Positions 1 to 8,252 of a stretch of 10,043 nucleotides of DNA are shown here, in pieces. How positions within the stretch are numbered: the stretch's first letter is position 1; every line of letters starts with the position of its first letter. The position numbers were made by a program, and so were the translations under genes. The notes under the pieces are model-generated. The model saw nothing but the letters and a program-made list of their open reading frames with translations, was not told the origin of the DNA and searched no databases. The DNA comes from Aureobasidium sp. EXF-3400 (taxonomy: Eukaryota; Ascomycota; Dothideomycetes; Dothideales; Saccotheciaceae). The stretch covers positions 1 to 10,043 of the forward strand of contig SWBL01000717.1 in NCBI GenBank assembly GCA_024195585.1. Reading direction: 5' to 3'.

Positions 1-57
1 TTCTTCTTCTTCTTCTTCTTCTTCTTCTTCTTCTTCTTCTTCTTCTTCTTCTTCTTC
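1..57 (-). repeat. (GAA)n/(TTC)n trinucleotide microsatellite, 19 units, coding for polyglutamate
   Basis: Nineteen perfect TTC units on the plus strand start at the first base of the window. On the minus strand they are GAA, in phase with the gene, so they encode 19 consecutive Glu after a Lys-Lys. The tract continues past the window edge by an unknown amount. Pure triplet tracts like this commonly vary in copy number between strains. Confidence 0.97.
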
Positions 58-1201
58 TTTCTTGTAGGCAGCTTCGCTCTTCTTTTGCTCAGCATCTCCG
101 TCTCCTTTCTGTTCGGCATCTTCGTCTCCTCCATGCTCGTCAACCTCTTCCTTCTTTTGCATGACTTGTTCCTCTTGCTTGTCCTTAGTCAAACTTTCCA
201 GCATGGCGAGAACTTTCTCCTTTTCTTGGTCGGTGCCAATATCGCGAATGTGATCGAGAAGGTCATTCACCTCAACGCTTGCACTCAAGAGATGAGAGCA
301 GAAACGGCCAACAGCTGGTCGTATGGTCTCTTGACGTGAGACATCAAGCACTCCAATCCAGCAACATAGCTTTTCGATACTTGGAGTGAATCCCTCTGAG
401 GTCTCGAAGTCGCGGAGGCAATCGGCCATTGTCTCGATGGATGCGATTTTCCATGGGTCTATGTTGAGCAGCGAATTGGGGTTACGAGCGTCGGTCGGCG
501 TGTCGAAGTTGGCGACAGGCTTGATGTCGACCTGTACGATGGGGGAAAAGGTGTTGGAGGTTTGTTCATCACGCGAATTAGACTTGGGTCCTTGGGTAGA
601 CACACGGGGACGGTGAGCAGCCGCCGCAAGCTGTCCCCAGGATTTGGGCGTAGTTTGAGCGACAGAGATAGAAGAAGCAACGCTTATATCGGGAGTGATT
701 GCCGAATTTTGGGCTTGTTCAAAGTAACCAAACCCCTCCCAGCGGTTTTTCACTTGACGAACAAAAAGATTGTTGCCCCACAAGGGCATGGAACCACTGT
801 TCAATAACACCAACTTGCCATTCTTTTCCTGGTACACGAGGTGACGTTTACAGTCTTGGAAGTCATTCCAGTACGAGATCAGAGCACCGAACATCGCAGG
901 CTGAAAGATCGATTCGACGGTCTGGACGCTAGGATGTTGATGAGGAGATTTCTTGTTCATCCAAAGCTTGATGAGAGTTTTGTACGTCGTCGTTTCTGGG
1001 GTGGATTGCGACCAGTCAAGTGGGCGCTTGATGCTAGGTGTAGTAGAGAATCCGATCGCAAGCGCATAGAATGCACTCTCATAATCTGACAGATGGTCAA
1101 CACTAGGAGTCTTTGTAAACATTGAATGATGTGAGACTCATACCAGTTCCAGGCACTGAGTGCCACCTGCCACCAGGCATGACATATTCTGCGGATGTCA
1201 T
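1..1201 (-). CDS. Unknown-function protein with C-terminal polyglutamate tract, 3'-partial, two exons
   Basis: The product is not recognised. Model: exon 1 at 1144-1201, a 58-nt intron at 1086-1143, and exon 2 at 1-1085 running off the left edge, giving 381 residues so far. The start at 1201 has A at -3 and follows a CT-rich stretch typical of fungal leaders. The N-terminal 140 residues look folded and rich in aromatics (for example YWNDF near 91-95 and RWEGFGYFE near 134-142). Residues about 145-225 are low in order, and about 225-320 look helical. From about 320 the chain becomes acidic and lysine-rich and ends in Lys-Lys plus 19 Glu at the window edge. The frame is open throughout and is in phase with the GAA repeat. 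The start is the least certain point, because the same frame stays open upstream to about 1408; exons at 1281-2092 could belong to this gene. Confidence 0.72.
1086..1143 (-). other. Spliceosomal intron, 58 nt, in the partial gene
   Basis: On the minus strand the intron begins GTATGAG and ends CTGTCAG, with a TTGAC branch-like motif about 13 nt before the acceptor. Removing it joins GGA ACT G to AT TAT GAG, which restores one open frame from 1201 to the window edge. Without splicing, the upstream frame reaches a TAG a short way inside the intron. A shorter alternative acceptor (TAG, 41-nt intron) is less likely because of its length and because it would shift the frame. Confidence 0.75.
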
Positions 1202-1280
1202 GTTTTGTCGAGAGTGAGACAACGAGGGGAAGACGAGGAATTCTTCGAAGGTGAGGTGTAGATCTTGAAGGAAATGTGCT

Positions 1281-2092
1281 TCAAAAAAACACAAATCGCA
1301 GCGGAAGTTGACCAGCGCAAAGCAAAGTGAGAGTCGAGCGACTAGCTGCGCAAACAAAGCAATTCCAAGTGACTGTTTGTTTTCCGAGCTCAATGTGCCA
1401 AGCCGCAATCACTTTAGTGAAAGCAAGATCCAGTGAATATCCCGAGAGAAGACTTTCCTCAGCTTCTCTCGCAAGGACAGCTTCGTCTGCAAGAACCATT
1501 GTGTAGTGATTCAGGGCCACGAAATCGTCTAGGGATCTGCAGCTCGGGACAATCGACTTCGACCAAATGAGTGTATCTTTCCATCCTCATCTCGATGCGT
1601 AGACAGATAGAAAGGCAAATCAACCACACCTTTCCAGCTTTCCCAGTAACCTACCTTGTTGCCCATGTAACCGATGGAGAAGCAATTCGAGTTCGTTTGT
1701 CTCGCTGGTGAAAGTAGATCCGTCCTGGTCTCGACTCCATAATTATAAATCGAGCCAGACAATGCCCAATCTCGTAAAAGTCATGTTTTTGTAAACGTTC
1801 ATCATCGGAAAAGAAGACAACTCACGCCCAGCAGAAGGAAGCGACGTTCGCGCAAAAAGTGGGGCTTGCAATCAGCCTCCTTCCTCTTGTCATCGCGAAG
1901 ATCAAAACAGTAGATGATATATGACTGTAAGAAGCAGAAGCAATAATTATCAATATCGAAGCAGAGCTACCCAAAGTCCGTTCAGCTTACAAGACCCACG
2001 ATTTGTCGATTGCTCGTTACATGCCCATCTGAACGCCAGTAAACCCACCAAAACACCTCGCAAGCCTTGAACCACATAACCACACCAGACAT
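1281..2092 (-). CDS. Tentative four-exon gene, 190 aa, unknown function
   Basis: Not recognised and uncertain. Exons: 1991-2092 (34 codons from ATG), 1826-1924 (33 codons), 1655-1770, and 1281-1536 ending in TGA. Introns: 1925-1990 (GTAAGC to TTACAG, 66 nt), 1771-1825 (GTGAGT to ACGAG, 55 nt, an unusual GAG acceptor with a CATGAC branch-like motif), 1537-1654 (GTAGGT to CTGCAG, 118 nt). Reading phase is kept across all three junctions. The last exon reads most like real protein, with a helical Ala/Glu/Leu-rich segment (MVLADEAVLAREAEESLL). Against the model: exon 1 is oddly Trp-rich, intron 2 has a poor acceptor, the start lies only 25 nt past the stop of the 588-aa gene, and the stop is about 80 nt from the next start. 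It may instead form 5' exons of the partial gene via a further intron (1346-1412), be a decayed gene, or be non-coding. Confidence 0.3.
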
Positions 2093-2117
2093 CCGCGAGA
2101 ATCAGTAGACAAGAATA

Positions 2118-3884
2118 CTACCGCCATGGACTACTCGCCCCACCAGCCCCTAAACTCGCACTCTCAAACTCCATGTCCCAGTTATCAATCTCTGCGAACT
2201 TTTCTCTCGCTTTCCTCAACTCGTCAGAAATCTTCTCGTCAGATTTGGAGCCTTTGATGGTATCAATACTCGTGTCTGCTGTTTCGTCTGCCTCGAGCTC
2301 ATCGCTATTGAGTTCGGACAGACTCGAAGAGCCAGAAGAGACCTCGACGACAGGATTGTTCTCTTTGTTGTTGCGGGCATAGGTTCGTGATGTCCTTTTT
2401 GTCGCTGTTGCGGTCGCCTTCTTCGATTTGGGTGGTACAGGTTTCTTAGCCGCAACAGACTTCTTCGTCCTTGCCTTCTTGCGCTTCTCATCTTCAAAGG
2501 CTGAGGACGAAGCTTCGAGAGCTGATGAAGAACTGAAATCGAATTCGTCTTTGCGTTGAGCCCGACGTTTGGGCAGCATGGCTCGCAATGTTGCTGTTGT
2601 CAAGGGCTTGATGTTCTTGGTCTGCTGGCCACCAGCCCGTGCGGATTTGCGGATGGCTGTGGGAGAGAGGGCAGGCTTCTGTCGAGGTTGGTCGGGAGAG
2701 GAGGGACTGATGGGGTCAGGTGGTGGTGAGCTGCTCATGGGCTCTGCGTAGGTGTCGCTGAGTAGCCTGCGTTGTTGCGACTCGGTCGTTGCGGGCTCTT
2801 CATCGTCGTCTTCGGGTGCTGTTGCTGGAATGGTCTCGAATTCTTCTCGTCCAGCAAGAGACCTCGATGGAGATGGTAACGAAGGCGATGAGCGGACGAT
2901 TTGCACTTCAGACTCCTCGATGGCATCTGATTTGCGCTTGCGAGTCTGCCGTTGTGACGGTTTCTGCGGTGTTGCGCCATAAAACTCATCGTCCGAGTCA
3001 GGCAATGCTGGTTCTGGTGTCTGTGCCTTCTCCTGCTCTTGCGCGACCTCCTCCTCATCCTCTTCTTCTTCCGGCTCTTGCTCAATCTCGATCGGTCTTC
3101 CCTTAGAGACCTGCAGAGGCGTACTCTCATCGTGTGGCGCAAAGTCATCTTCATCGCCCAAGCTTCCAAGAGTAAAGTCTGTTGTGTCATCGATCGGAGT
3201 GCCAACAAGTTCAGGATTCTGCACCATCTGCAGCAAGCTAGGCTGACGAGCGCGTCGTCTAAAGTTCTGCAGAGCTAGGACGGATGATTCTGCTCCAGGC
3301 GTACTTTGCATCTTGACAGCAGATTGAGGACGCACGACACTAGCAGGCGCCTTGACTGCGGTTCCTGGTACTGCGGTATGCCTAGCTGGTGAGGGCGATC
3401 GTGGCGCAGCGCGAGCAGGCACCAAAGCGGCATCTCCATCGTTGTTTGTAGCCTCTCGAACGGCGCGTTCTGCTTGTTGAGATTGAGTCTCGGGTGCAGA
3501 TTGTGGTACAATTCCAGCTTTTGTGATTCTGCGCTCCTCTTCCATGCGCGCTTTCAGCTTGTCCATGACATCCTTGTTGGCCTGGCTAGGCGCTGGCTTC
3601 TTGACGGTTCTCGGAGGGCGGCCACGCGTGGTAGGGCGCTGTTTCGTGCGAGGTTGAGGGATCGCATCGCGTGTCGCAGTTTCCTCTTCCTCCTCTTGTG
3701 CAGGCGCATCTTGCTCGACGGTTGTGGATTTGCGTGACCTGGTGCTGCGCGCAACACTACTGACTCCTGAATCTTCCTCCTGCGGTGGAGTCGCCTTTTT
3801 CGCACGCGATCGAGTGCCTCTGGTCGTGGGAGCTGTGGCAGGCGCGGCTTTGGCTGCCGTCTTTGCAGCGCATTTCGGCGGCAT
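2118..3884 (-). CDS. AT-hook, KEN-box-containing disordered nuclear protein (588 aa), function unknown
   Basis: A single uninterrupted frame; I cannot assign it to a named family. The N-terminus is Ala/Lys/Arg/Thr-rich with several basic patches (RTRSRAKK-like). An RGRP AT-hook core is at residues 87-90 in a basic context, which suggests binding in the minor groove of AT-rich DNA. A short coiled-coil-like segment is at about 105-122. A basic motif FRRRARQPSLLQMV is at 208-221. An acidic run (EEEEDEEE) is at 272-279, and many Ser-Pro and Thr-Pro sites suggest phosphorylation. LTTATLRAMLPKRR is at 428-441. A KEN motif at 507-509, followed by Asn-Pro, resembles an APC/C degron. The C-terminus ends with a predicted helix at about 553-577, rich in Lys, Glu, Phe and Trp, then SSPWR. 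Most of the rest looks disordered. I infer a cell-cycle or chromatin role. The start codon lacks A at -3, so the 5' end is less sure than the frame. Confidence 0.85.
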   Translation of the reverse strand: MPPKCAAKTAAKAAPATAPTTRGTRSRAKKATPPQEEDSGVSSVARSTRSRKSTTVEQDAPAQEEEEETATRDAIPQPRTKQRPTTRGRPPRTVKKPAPSQANKDVMDKLKARMEEERRITKAGIVPQSAPETQSQQAERAVREATNNDGDAALVPARAAPRSPSPARHTAVPGTAVKAPASVVRPQSAVKMQSTPGAESSVLALQNFRRRARQPSLLQMVQNPELVGTPIDDTTDFTLGSLGDEDDFAPHDESTPLQVSKGRPIEIEQEPEEEEDEEEVAQEQEKAQTPEPALPDSDDEFYGATPQKPSQRQTRKRKSDAIEESEVQIVRSSPSLPSPSRSLAGREEFETIPATAPEDDDEEPATTESQQRRLLSDTYAEPMSSSPPPDPISPSSPDQPRQKPALSPTAIRKSARAGGQQTKNIKPLTTATLRAMLPKRRAQRKDEFDFSSSSALEASSSAFEDEKRKKARTKKSVAAKKPVPPKSKKATATATKRTSRTYARNNKENNPVVEVSSGSSSLSELNSDELEADETADTSIDTIKGSKSDEKISDELRKAREKFAEIDNWDMEFESASLGAGGASSPWR

Positions 3885-4341
3885 TGGATGGGGTTTTGTC
3901 GTGCAATGAATGTATGCGATCGGGATAGGATGTGTTGCAAATGGCTATATTGTGGCGGTTGTGTCTTGCGACGGCGACATAGACGTTGTGGTAGGTGCCT
4001 CGCTCATGACGGAATCCTGGACGCGCACATTTCGCGTTCTGTCCGACGTCTTTCCCGATTGGGAACTCTGCCCCTCCTTCGTCACTGCCTCATCGGCTTC
4101 CCCTCTCCGATCATCATATGCGAATTTTACGAAATCCGCAAAGCATTTGGAAACCAGCAACATAGATGAGAAGAGCTAATGATTGGATGTATTCCACTAG
4201 ACGGCGCTCTGTTCAAAGTACTGTGCATTTCCACAGGCACAAAATTATCATTCATTCTAGCGGGGTATCATCAGAAAAAGAGACTCTCAACATATCTGTC
4301 TACCATCTGCCACCTGCCATCATAATCTCTGTCCAGTTCGC
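3885..4341. promoter_or_regulatory. Interval between two tandem minus-strand genes: 3' region of the deacetylase gene and leader/promoter of the 588-aa gene
   Basis: About 457 nt without a convincing separate gene. On the minus strand a 72-codon ORF (3945-4163) is in the same frame as the 588-aa protein and ends at TAG 60 nt before its start. Its last ATG (4007) gives a 20-codon upstream ORF rich in Thr and Ser. On the plus strand an 89-codon ORF (3910-4179) overlaps it. Neither shows a known motif. I saw no obvious TATA element or clear polyadenylation signal. Confidence 0.55.
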
Positions 4342-7300
4342 CTAGTGCTGTGGTGTCTCAGGAATGATCTTCTGTCCATCCCTCTTCTTTTCTGGGCTGT
4401 CCAGATCCATCATGTCAACATCATCGGGCGTGATAACCTTATTCAAAGTGGGAAGTTCTTCGAGCATTGATCTCGACACTCCATTTCCGTGACCAGATAC
4501 GGGATTAGGACCACTTGGCCTACCTTGAGCAGGCGCGAAGGGAATCGCTCCTGTGCTGGAAAAGGTTGGGAGATTGTTTTGAGGATGCGTGTATGAAGGG
4601 TTAAAGAACGTTTGTTGCTGTATGGGCAAGTCGGATTGTTGTTGTGGTCGGGGCTGATGCAAAGTAGTTTGCGGTTGAGGTGCTTGGCCTTGAATGAACA
4701 AGCTGGCAGTGTCGGGGAATCTCTGCTTCTCGGCGGCTTGCATCTGCTGAGGATTTGTAGCTTGTGGTTGACTTGGCCCGGCGGACGCACCAGCAGCCTG
4801 TTGCGGTATGCTCTCTTCCACGTCGAGGTATAGCGGCGAATCTCTGTGCGTCAATTCAGAAGGCACAGTCTTCGAAGCCGACGCTGGAGGCCTACGTGAG
4901 GCTTGTCGATCATCCAGATCAGAAGCAGAACCCAGTTCCACCTTGGGCAGGCCGGTCTTCAGAACGTCCTGTTCGACCTTTGGAGCCACCTGCTCGACCA
5001 CTCTTTCAGGCATTGCCATCTCAGGCGCATTTGTATTCAGTCTGGCATCTGCCTTGGCTTTCTCTTCCATCTCCTTGATCTTACGATCATGTTCCTCTCT
5101 CGTCCCCACCTTTAGGTGAATTCGCTTGATCCCCACAGGTCGCAGTGGCTGGATGTGGTTGATGGGTTTGGTATAGTCAACAGTCAGAGGCAGTGCAGTC
5201 GGTACAGACGGTTCCGAGGGATAACGCTTGAGTTCTGGGCGTGTTGCGCGATTTTCAAGCTTGAAGAACGGTTCCGGCTCTTGCTTCACGTAAGGCTCTT
5301 GCTTGATGACCGGCTCTTCTGGCAACACAGGCTTTAATGCCTTTGCACGCGACTTCTTCGGACTGGAAGGTGGTGGTTGCACAGGCATAGCAGGCACAGG
5401 TGGCACATCGGCAGCCTCTGTCTTCAAATCGAACATATTGCTGGTTCTTCTCGTCGTTCGTTTTGGCTGTTGAATTGGTGCAGGCTCAACACTGGCTGGT
5501 GTTGGCAGTTCCGAAATCGTCTGGCGCCTAGCAAGATCGACTGGAAGAGGTTTGACCTGCATATCTGCTTCAGTTGGCGGGCTGACGGTGCCGGCGCCTT
5601 TTGGCTTTCTGGTTCGCAGTTGCCTTCCACCCGCAACTGGCTCTGCTGGTACAATGACTGGAGCAGAGAGTCTATCCTTCTTGATTCGTACCGGAGCCAG
5701 GTCTTCGGGCGCATGGCTTCTTGTCTGGCGATCTGAAGGAATGATGAGTTTGCTCAATTCATGCACAGCAACAATCCAATTGACTTCAGGTGGTTCTTTT
5801 GGTCCAGCAGGTCTGGGTGACATTGGACGCATTGTGCCTGAGATCGATCTTTGAAACTTGAGTGGGTCAACTACCTTTCCTGTGAACGATTGGGTGGGCG
5901 TAGCATATGTTGGCATAGCAGTGCGTTGAGTTCTGGTAGGGGCTGGTGGCGGCGGTGGTGTGACATGACTCTCCAGAGCTTGCAGATTTTTGGCATCCCA
6001 CCAGCTCGGGTCATATTCAGGTGTACGATCCAAAGAGCCATTAGAGATGTTCATGCTCTGCATTGCTCTTGCGATGTCATCATCAGCGTGAGATACGGGA
6101 GACTCGTTGGTAGCTGTTGTACTCGGATCCTGGCATAGTCCAGAGATATGACTGAGAACACCACTGCAGAGGGCTCTATCACTGTAACCTCCCTCGAGTA
6201 CGGAAATGACACGACCATTGACGCCAGTGCCTTCCTCTTGAGCTAGCTTGACGACGTCTTTTGCAAAGCGAGCATAGAACTCAGTGGGCACGTTGACAGC
6301 ATGTCGCTGCATACCAGCACCTTCCCATTGACTTGCATCGAAACCAGCAGAGATGAAGATTGCGGCTCTAGGAGGAGCCTGCTTGTGCGAATCTTTGATA
6401 GTCTGTGTATGCCTTTTCAAGAACGTTCGAGCTTTCTCCAGCAGGATTGAGTACTTTGTTTCATACAAAGCCCAAAATTCATCCATAGATTTCCAAGCTT
6501 CTAGATGGACATTCCAAATTGATTGATTGTGAATATTGTCAATGCAAAGACTGGCGTTGGTGACTTTCTCCTTGTCACCATCTTCGCAAGGATATGAGTT
6601 GATGTCGTGCATGCTGTAGTATCCAATCGCGGTCTTCTTTGTGAACGAAGCATTCTTGGGCATTCTCGCGCTCTTCGCATTCCTGTCCCAAGTGATGTCC
6701 TGAGATCCGTCACCGTGATGCAAGTCGATATCCAAGATTACAGCATGTGTAAGGCCGTAAGTCTGTGCAGCATATTCAATACCAATGTGCACATTGTTGA
6801 TCCAACAAAATCCAGAAGGAAAGTCGGAAGAGCAGTGATGACCAGGTGGCCTGATAGCCACAAAGGCACGTTTCGGAGAAGTTGGAATGCTGGAAAAGAT
6901 CGTGTCAACAGCATCGCAGACACCACCGATAGCACCTTGCAGCGCGTTCAGTGACTCCGAGCAGAGATACAAATCACCCTCATGGAAAGGTTGCTTCTCG
7001 GTTGTCGAGCCTGGAGCCTGCGGTCTAGCCAGTTCCTTCATATGCATTTCTAGCTTCTCTCCAGCGACGTTGCACATGGTCTCGAGCTCCTTCATCCACT
7101 CAGTTCCATGCACAGCAGAAACAAATGGCGAAGTCAACGGCACTGCCCGAGAAGTTTTTCTGATCTTGAACGGGATGCGAGAGTCTGGTTGCTTGTCTGG
7201 ATGAGGAGCATGATGCCCGCCTGAATGCCTCGATCCAAGACGAACATAGGCGGCCGAAAGACCAAGCACAGCGGCCAGCACGCGCTCTGGTCTCTCAACA

Positions 7301-7842
7301 ATCATGCTCAGCATACCCTTGGAAGTCTTTGGCCTTGAGAATCTGTGTCCGTAGCAAGCATCATGGAGAATAACTGCAACCTGCGCAGTGGTGAACTCGG
7401 ATTCATGCAGGGCAAGTTCTTGGGAGAAGTAGGCTGACGCGACTTGCGCAGCTGTCAACGGCGGAGGTTCCTCGATCAACGCATGAGAAGGATAAGATCC
7501 AAGAGTAGAAGAAGAACGATCGCCTCGGCGAGGAGATCCAGCAGGGGAAGTTTGATTAGTCATGCTGCGCAAAGAAGACATTGACGACTTGCGCCTTGGG
7601 GGAGTTCCTGTGTGGCTCATTGAGCTGGAAGCTCTACGCAGAGCTGATGGTGAGTCGTAAGCGCCAGGAGTCGTGGATCGATGTTTGGATGTCATAGGAC
7701 TCGAGACAATTCGAGGTGTACTTCTGTGATCAGCCGGAGAGTTGGATCTGACCAGAGATAATCGGTCGAGATTTCGAGACAGGGATGGACTTTGATCTCT
7801 GTGGTACCCAGGACCGGGACTTGAACGAGGATGTTCGGCCAT
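4342..7842 (-). CDS. HOS3: Hos3/HosB-like histone deacetylase (class II-type, zinc-dependent), full length, 1166 aa
   Basis: Zinc-dependent lysine deacetylase of the arginase/deacetylase fold, expected to remove acetyl groups from histone or other protein lysines. One uninterrupted frame, start with A at -3. Residues 1-125 are a Ser/Pro/Arg-rich disordered head. The catalytic domain spans about 155-570. RPPGHH at 331-336 holds the active-site His pair (335, 336), followed by GFCWINNVHIG-like sequence. DIDLHHGDG at 371-379 supplies zinc ligands Asp371 or Asp373 and a His. SAGFDA around 498-503 gives the second zinc Asp (502). LEGGY at 549-553 gives the catalytic Tyr (553). These are complete, so activity is expected. 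An additional fungal-looking segment is at about 686-706 (EVNWIVAVHELSKLI). The remaining tail is disordered, with Gln/Pro-rich stretches, basic patches and psi-K-x-E sites, and ends near DDVDMMDLDSPEKKR. This domain order and length fit the Hos3/HosB group of filamentous ascomycetes rather than Rpd3 or Hda1. Confidence 0.93.
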   Translation of the reverse strand: MAEHPRSSPGPGYHRDQSPSLSRNLDRLSLVRSNSPADHRSTPRIVSSPMTSKHRSTTPGAYDSPSALRRASSSMSHTGTPPRRKSSMSSLRSMTNQTSPAGSPRRGDRSSSTLGSYPSHALIEEPPPLTAAQVASAYFSQELALHESEFTTAQVAVILHDACYGHRFSRPKTSKGMLSMIVERPERVLAAVLGLSAAYVRLGSRHSGGHHAPHPDKQPDSRIPFKIRKTSRAVPLTSPFVSAVHGTEWMKELETMCNVAGEKLEMHMKELARPQAPGSTTEKQPFHEGDLYLCSESLNALQGAIGGVCDAVDTIFSSIPTSPKRAFVAIRPPGHHCSSDFPSGFCWINNVHIGIEYAAQTYGLTHAVILDIDLHHGDGSQDITWDRNAKSARMPKNASFTKKTAIGYYSMHDINSYPCEDGDKEKVTNASLCIDNIHNQSIWNVHLEAWKSMDEFWALYETKYSILLEKARTFLKRHTQTIKDSHKQAPPRAAIFISAGFDASQWEGAGMQRHAVNVPTEFYARFAKDVVKLAQEEGTGVNGRVISVLEGGYSDRALCSGVLSHISGLCQDPSTTATNESPVSHADDDIARAMQSMNISNGSLDRTPEYDPSWWDAKNLQALESHVTPPPPPAPTRTQRTAMPTYATPTQSFTGKVVDPLKFQRSISGTMRPMSPRPAGPKEPPEVNWIVAVHELSKLIIPSDRQTRSHAPEDLAPVRIKKDRLSAPVIVPAEPVAGGRQLRTRKPKGAGTVSPPTEADMQVKPLPVDLARRQTISELPTPASVEPAPIQQPKRTTRRTSNMFDLKTEAADVPPVPAMPVQPPPSSPKKSRAKALKPVLPEEPVIKQEPYVKQEPEPFFKLENRATRPELKRYPSEPSVPTALPLTVDYTKPINHIQPLRPVGIKRIHLKVGTREEHDRKIKEMEEKAKADARLNTNAPEMAMPERVVEQVAPKVEQDVLKTGLPKVELGSASDLDDRQASRRPPASASKTVPSELTHRDSPLYLDVEESIPQQAAGASAGPSQPQATNPQQMQAAEKQRFPDTASLFIQGQAPQPQTTLHQPRPQQQSDLPIQQQTFFNPSYTHPQNNLPTFSSTGAIPFAPAQGRPSGPNPVSGHGNGVSRSMLEELPTLNKVITPDDVDMMDLDSPEKKRDGQKIIPETPQH

Positions 7843-7867
7843 TATTTGTTTATATTATGCGCTTGCG

Positions 7868-7955
7868 GAATATTTGATTCAATGAGGTGTCTCTGCACGA
7901 CCAGACATCTCCTGCATGTTGTCTGATAATAACTGAATATTCTTGCATTGATTCA
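7868..7955. repeat. Two imperfect direct copies of GAATATT...TTGATTCA
   Basis: Copy one is GAATATTTGATTCA at 7868-7881, where the two half-motifs share one T. Copy two has GAATATT at 7935-7941 and TTGATTCA at 7948-7955, separated by six bases. Both lie within 115 nt of the HOS3-like start, so they may be paired protein-binding sites. TGATTCA resembles, but does not match exactly, the TGASTCA site of fungal bZIP factors of the Gcn4/CpcA type. Confidence 0.45.
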
Positions 7956-8252
7956 GAAGCTTGAAGTTGGCATTCAAACCCCTGGAAAGCTTGCTGTCCA
8001 CTCTCCTTCACCCGTCCCTTGTCCGTAAGTCTTGGCGCATCTCATCAGCCTTCGTGTCGCACCTGGCTGTCTTGTCTTTCATGCAACGACGTGTTCTGCT
8101 GACACTGTGATATGTTGCACACAAGCTCTAGAAGACACCTTGTCGCACGAGGGTGAGAGTAGGTCTCAATGGTTCAGGTGGATAGCTGGTCCGCGTTCGC
8201 GGTCTGGCCTCGAGTCAGACCTGCATCATCCAAGCTATAATGCTCTGCCGCT

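Noticed and set aside
85..339. 84-codon hydrophobic plus-strand ORF resembling a membrane protein
   Set aside because: It is the reverse complement of the charged Lys/Glu region of the partial gene; CTT/CTC/TTC codons give false hydrophobicity.
2735..3208. 157-codon minus-strand ORF rich in Arg and His
   Set aside because: An alternate-frame shadow inside the low-complexity 588-aa gene, produced by its repetitive acidic codons.
5377..5736. 119-codon plus-strand ORF, and similar ones across 4612-7204
   Set aside because: Antisense shadows of the deacetylase gene; no start context or motifs.
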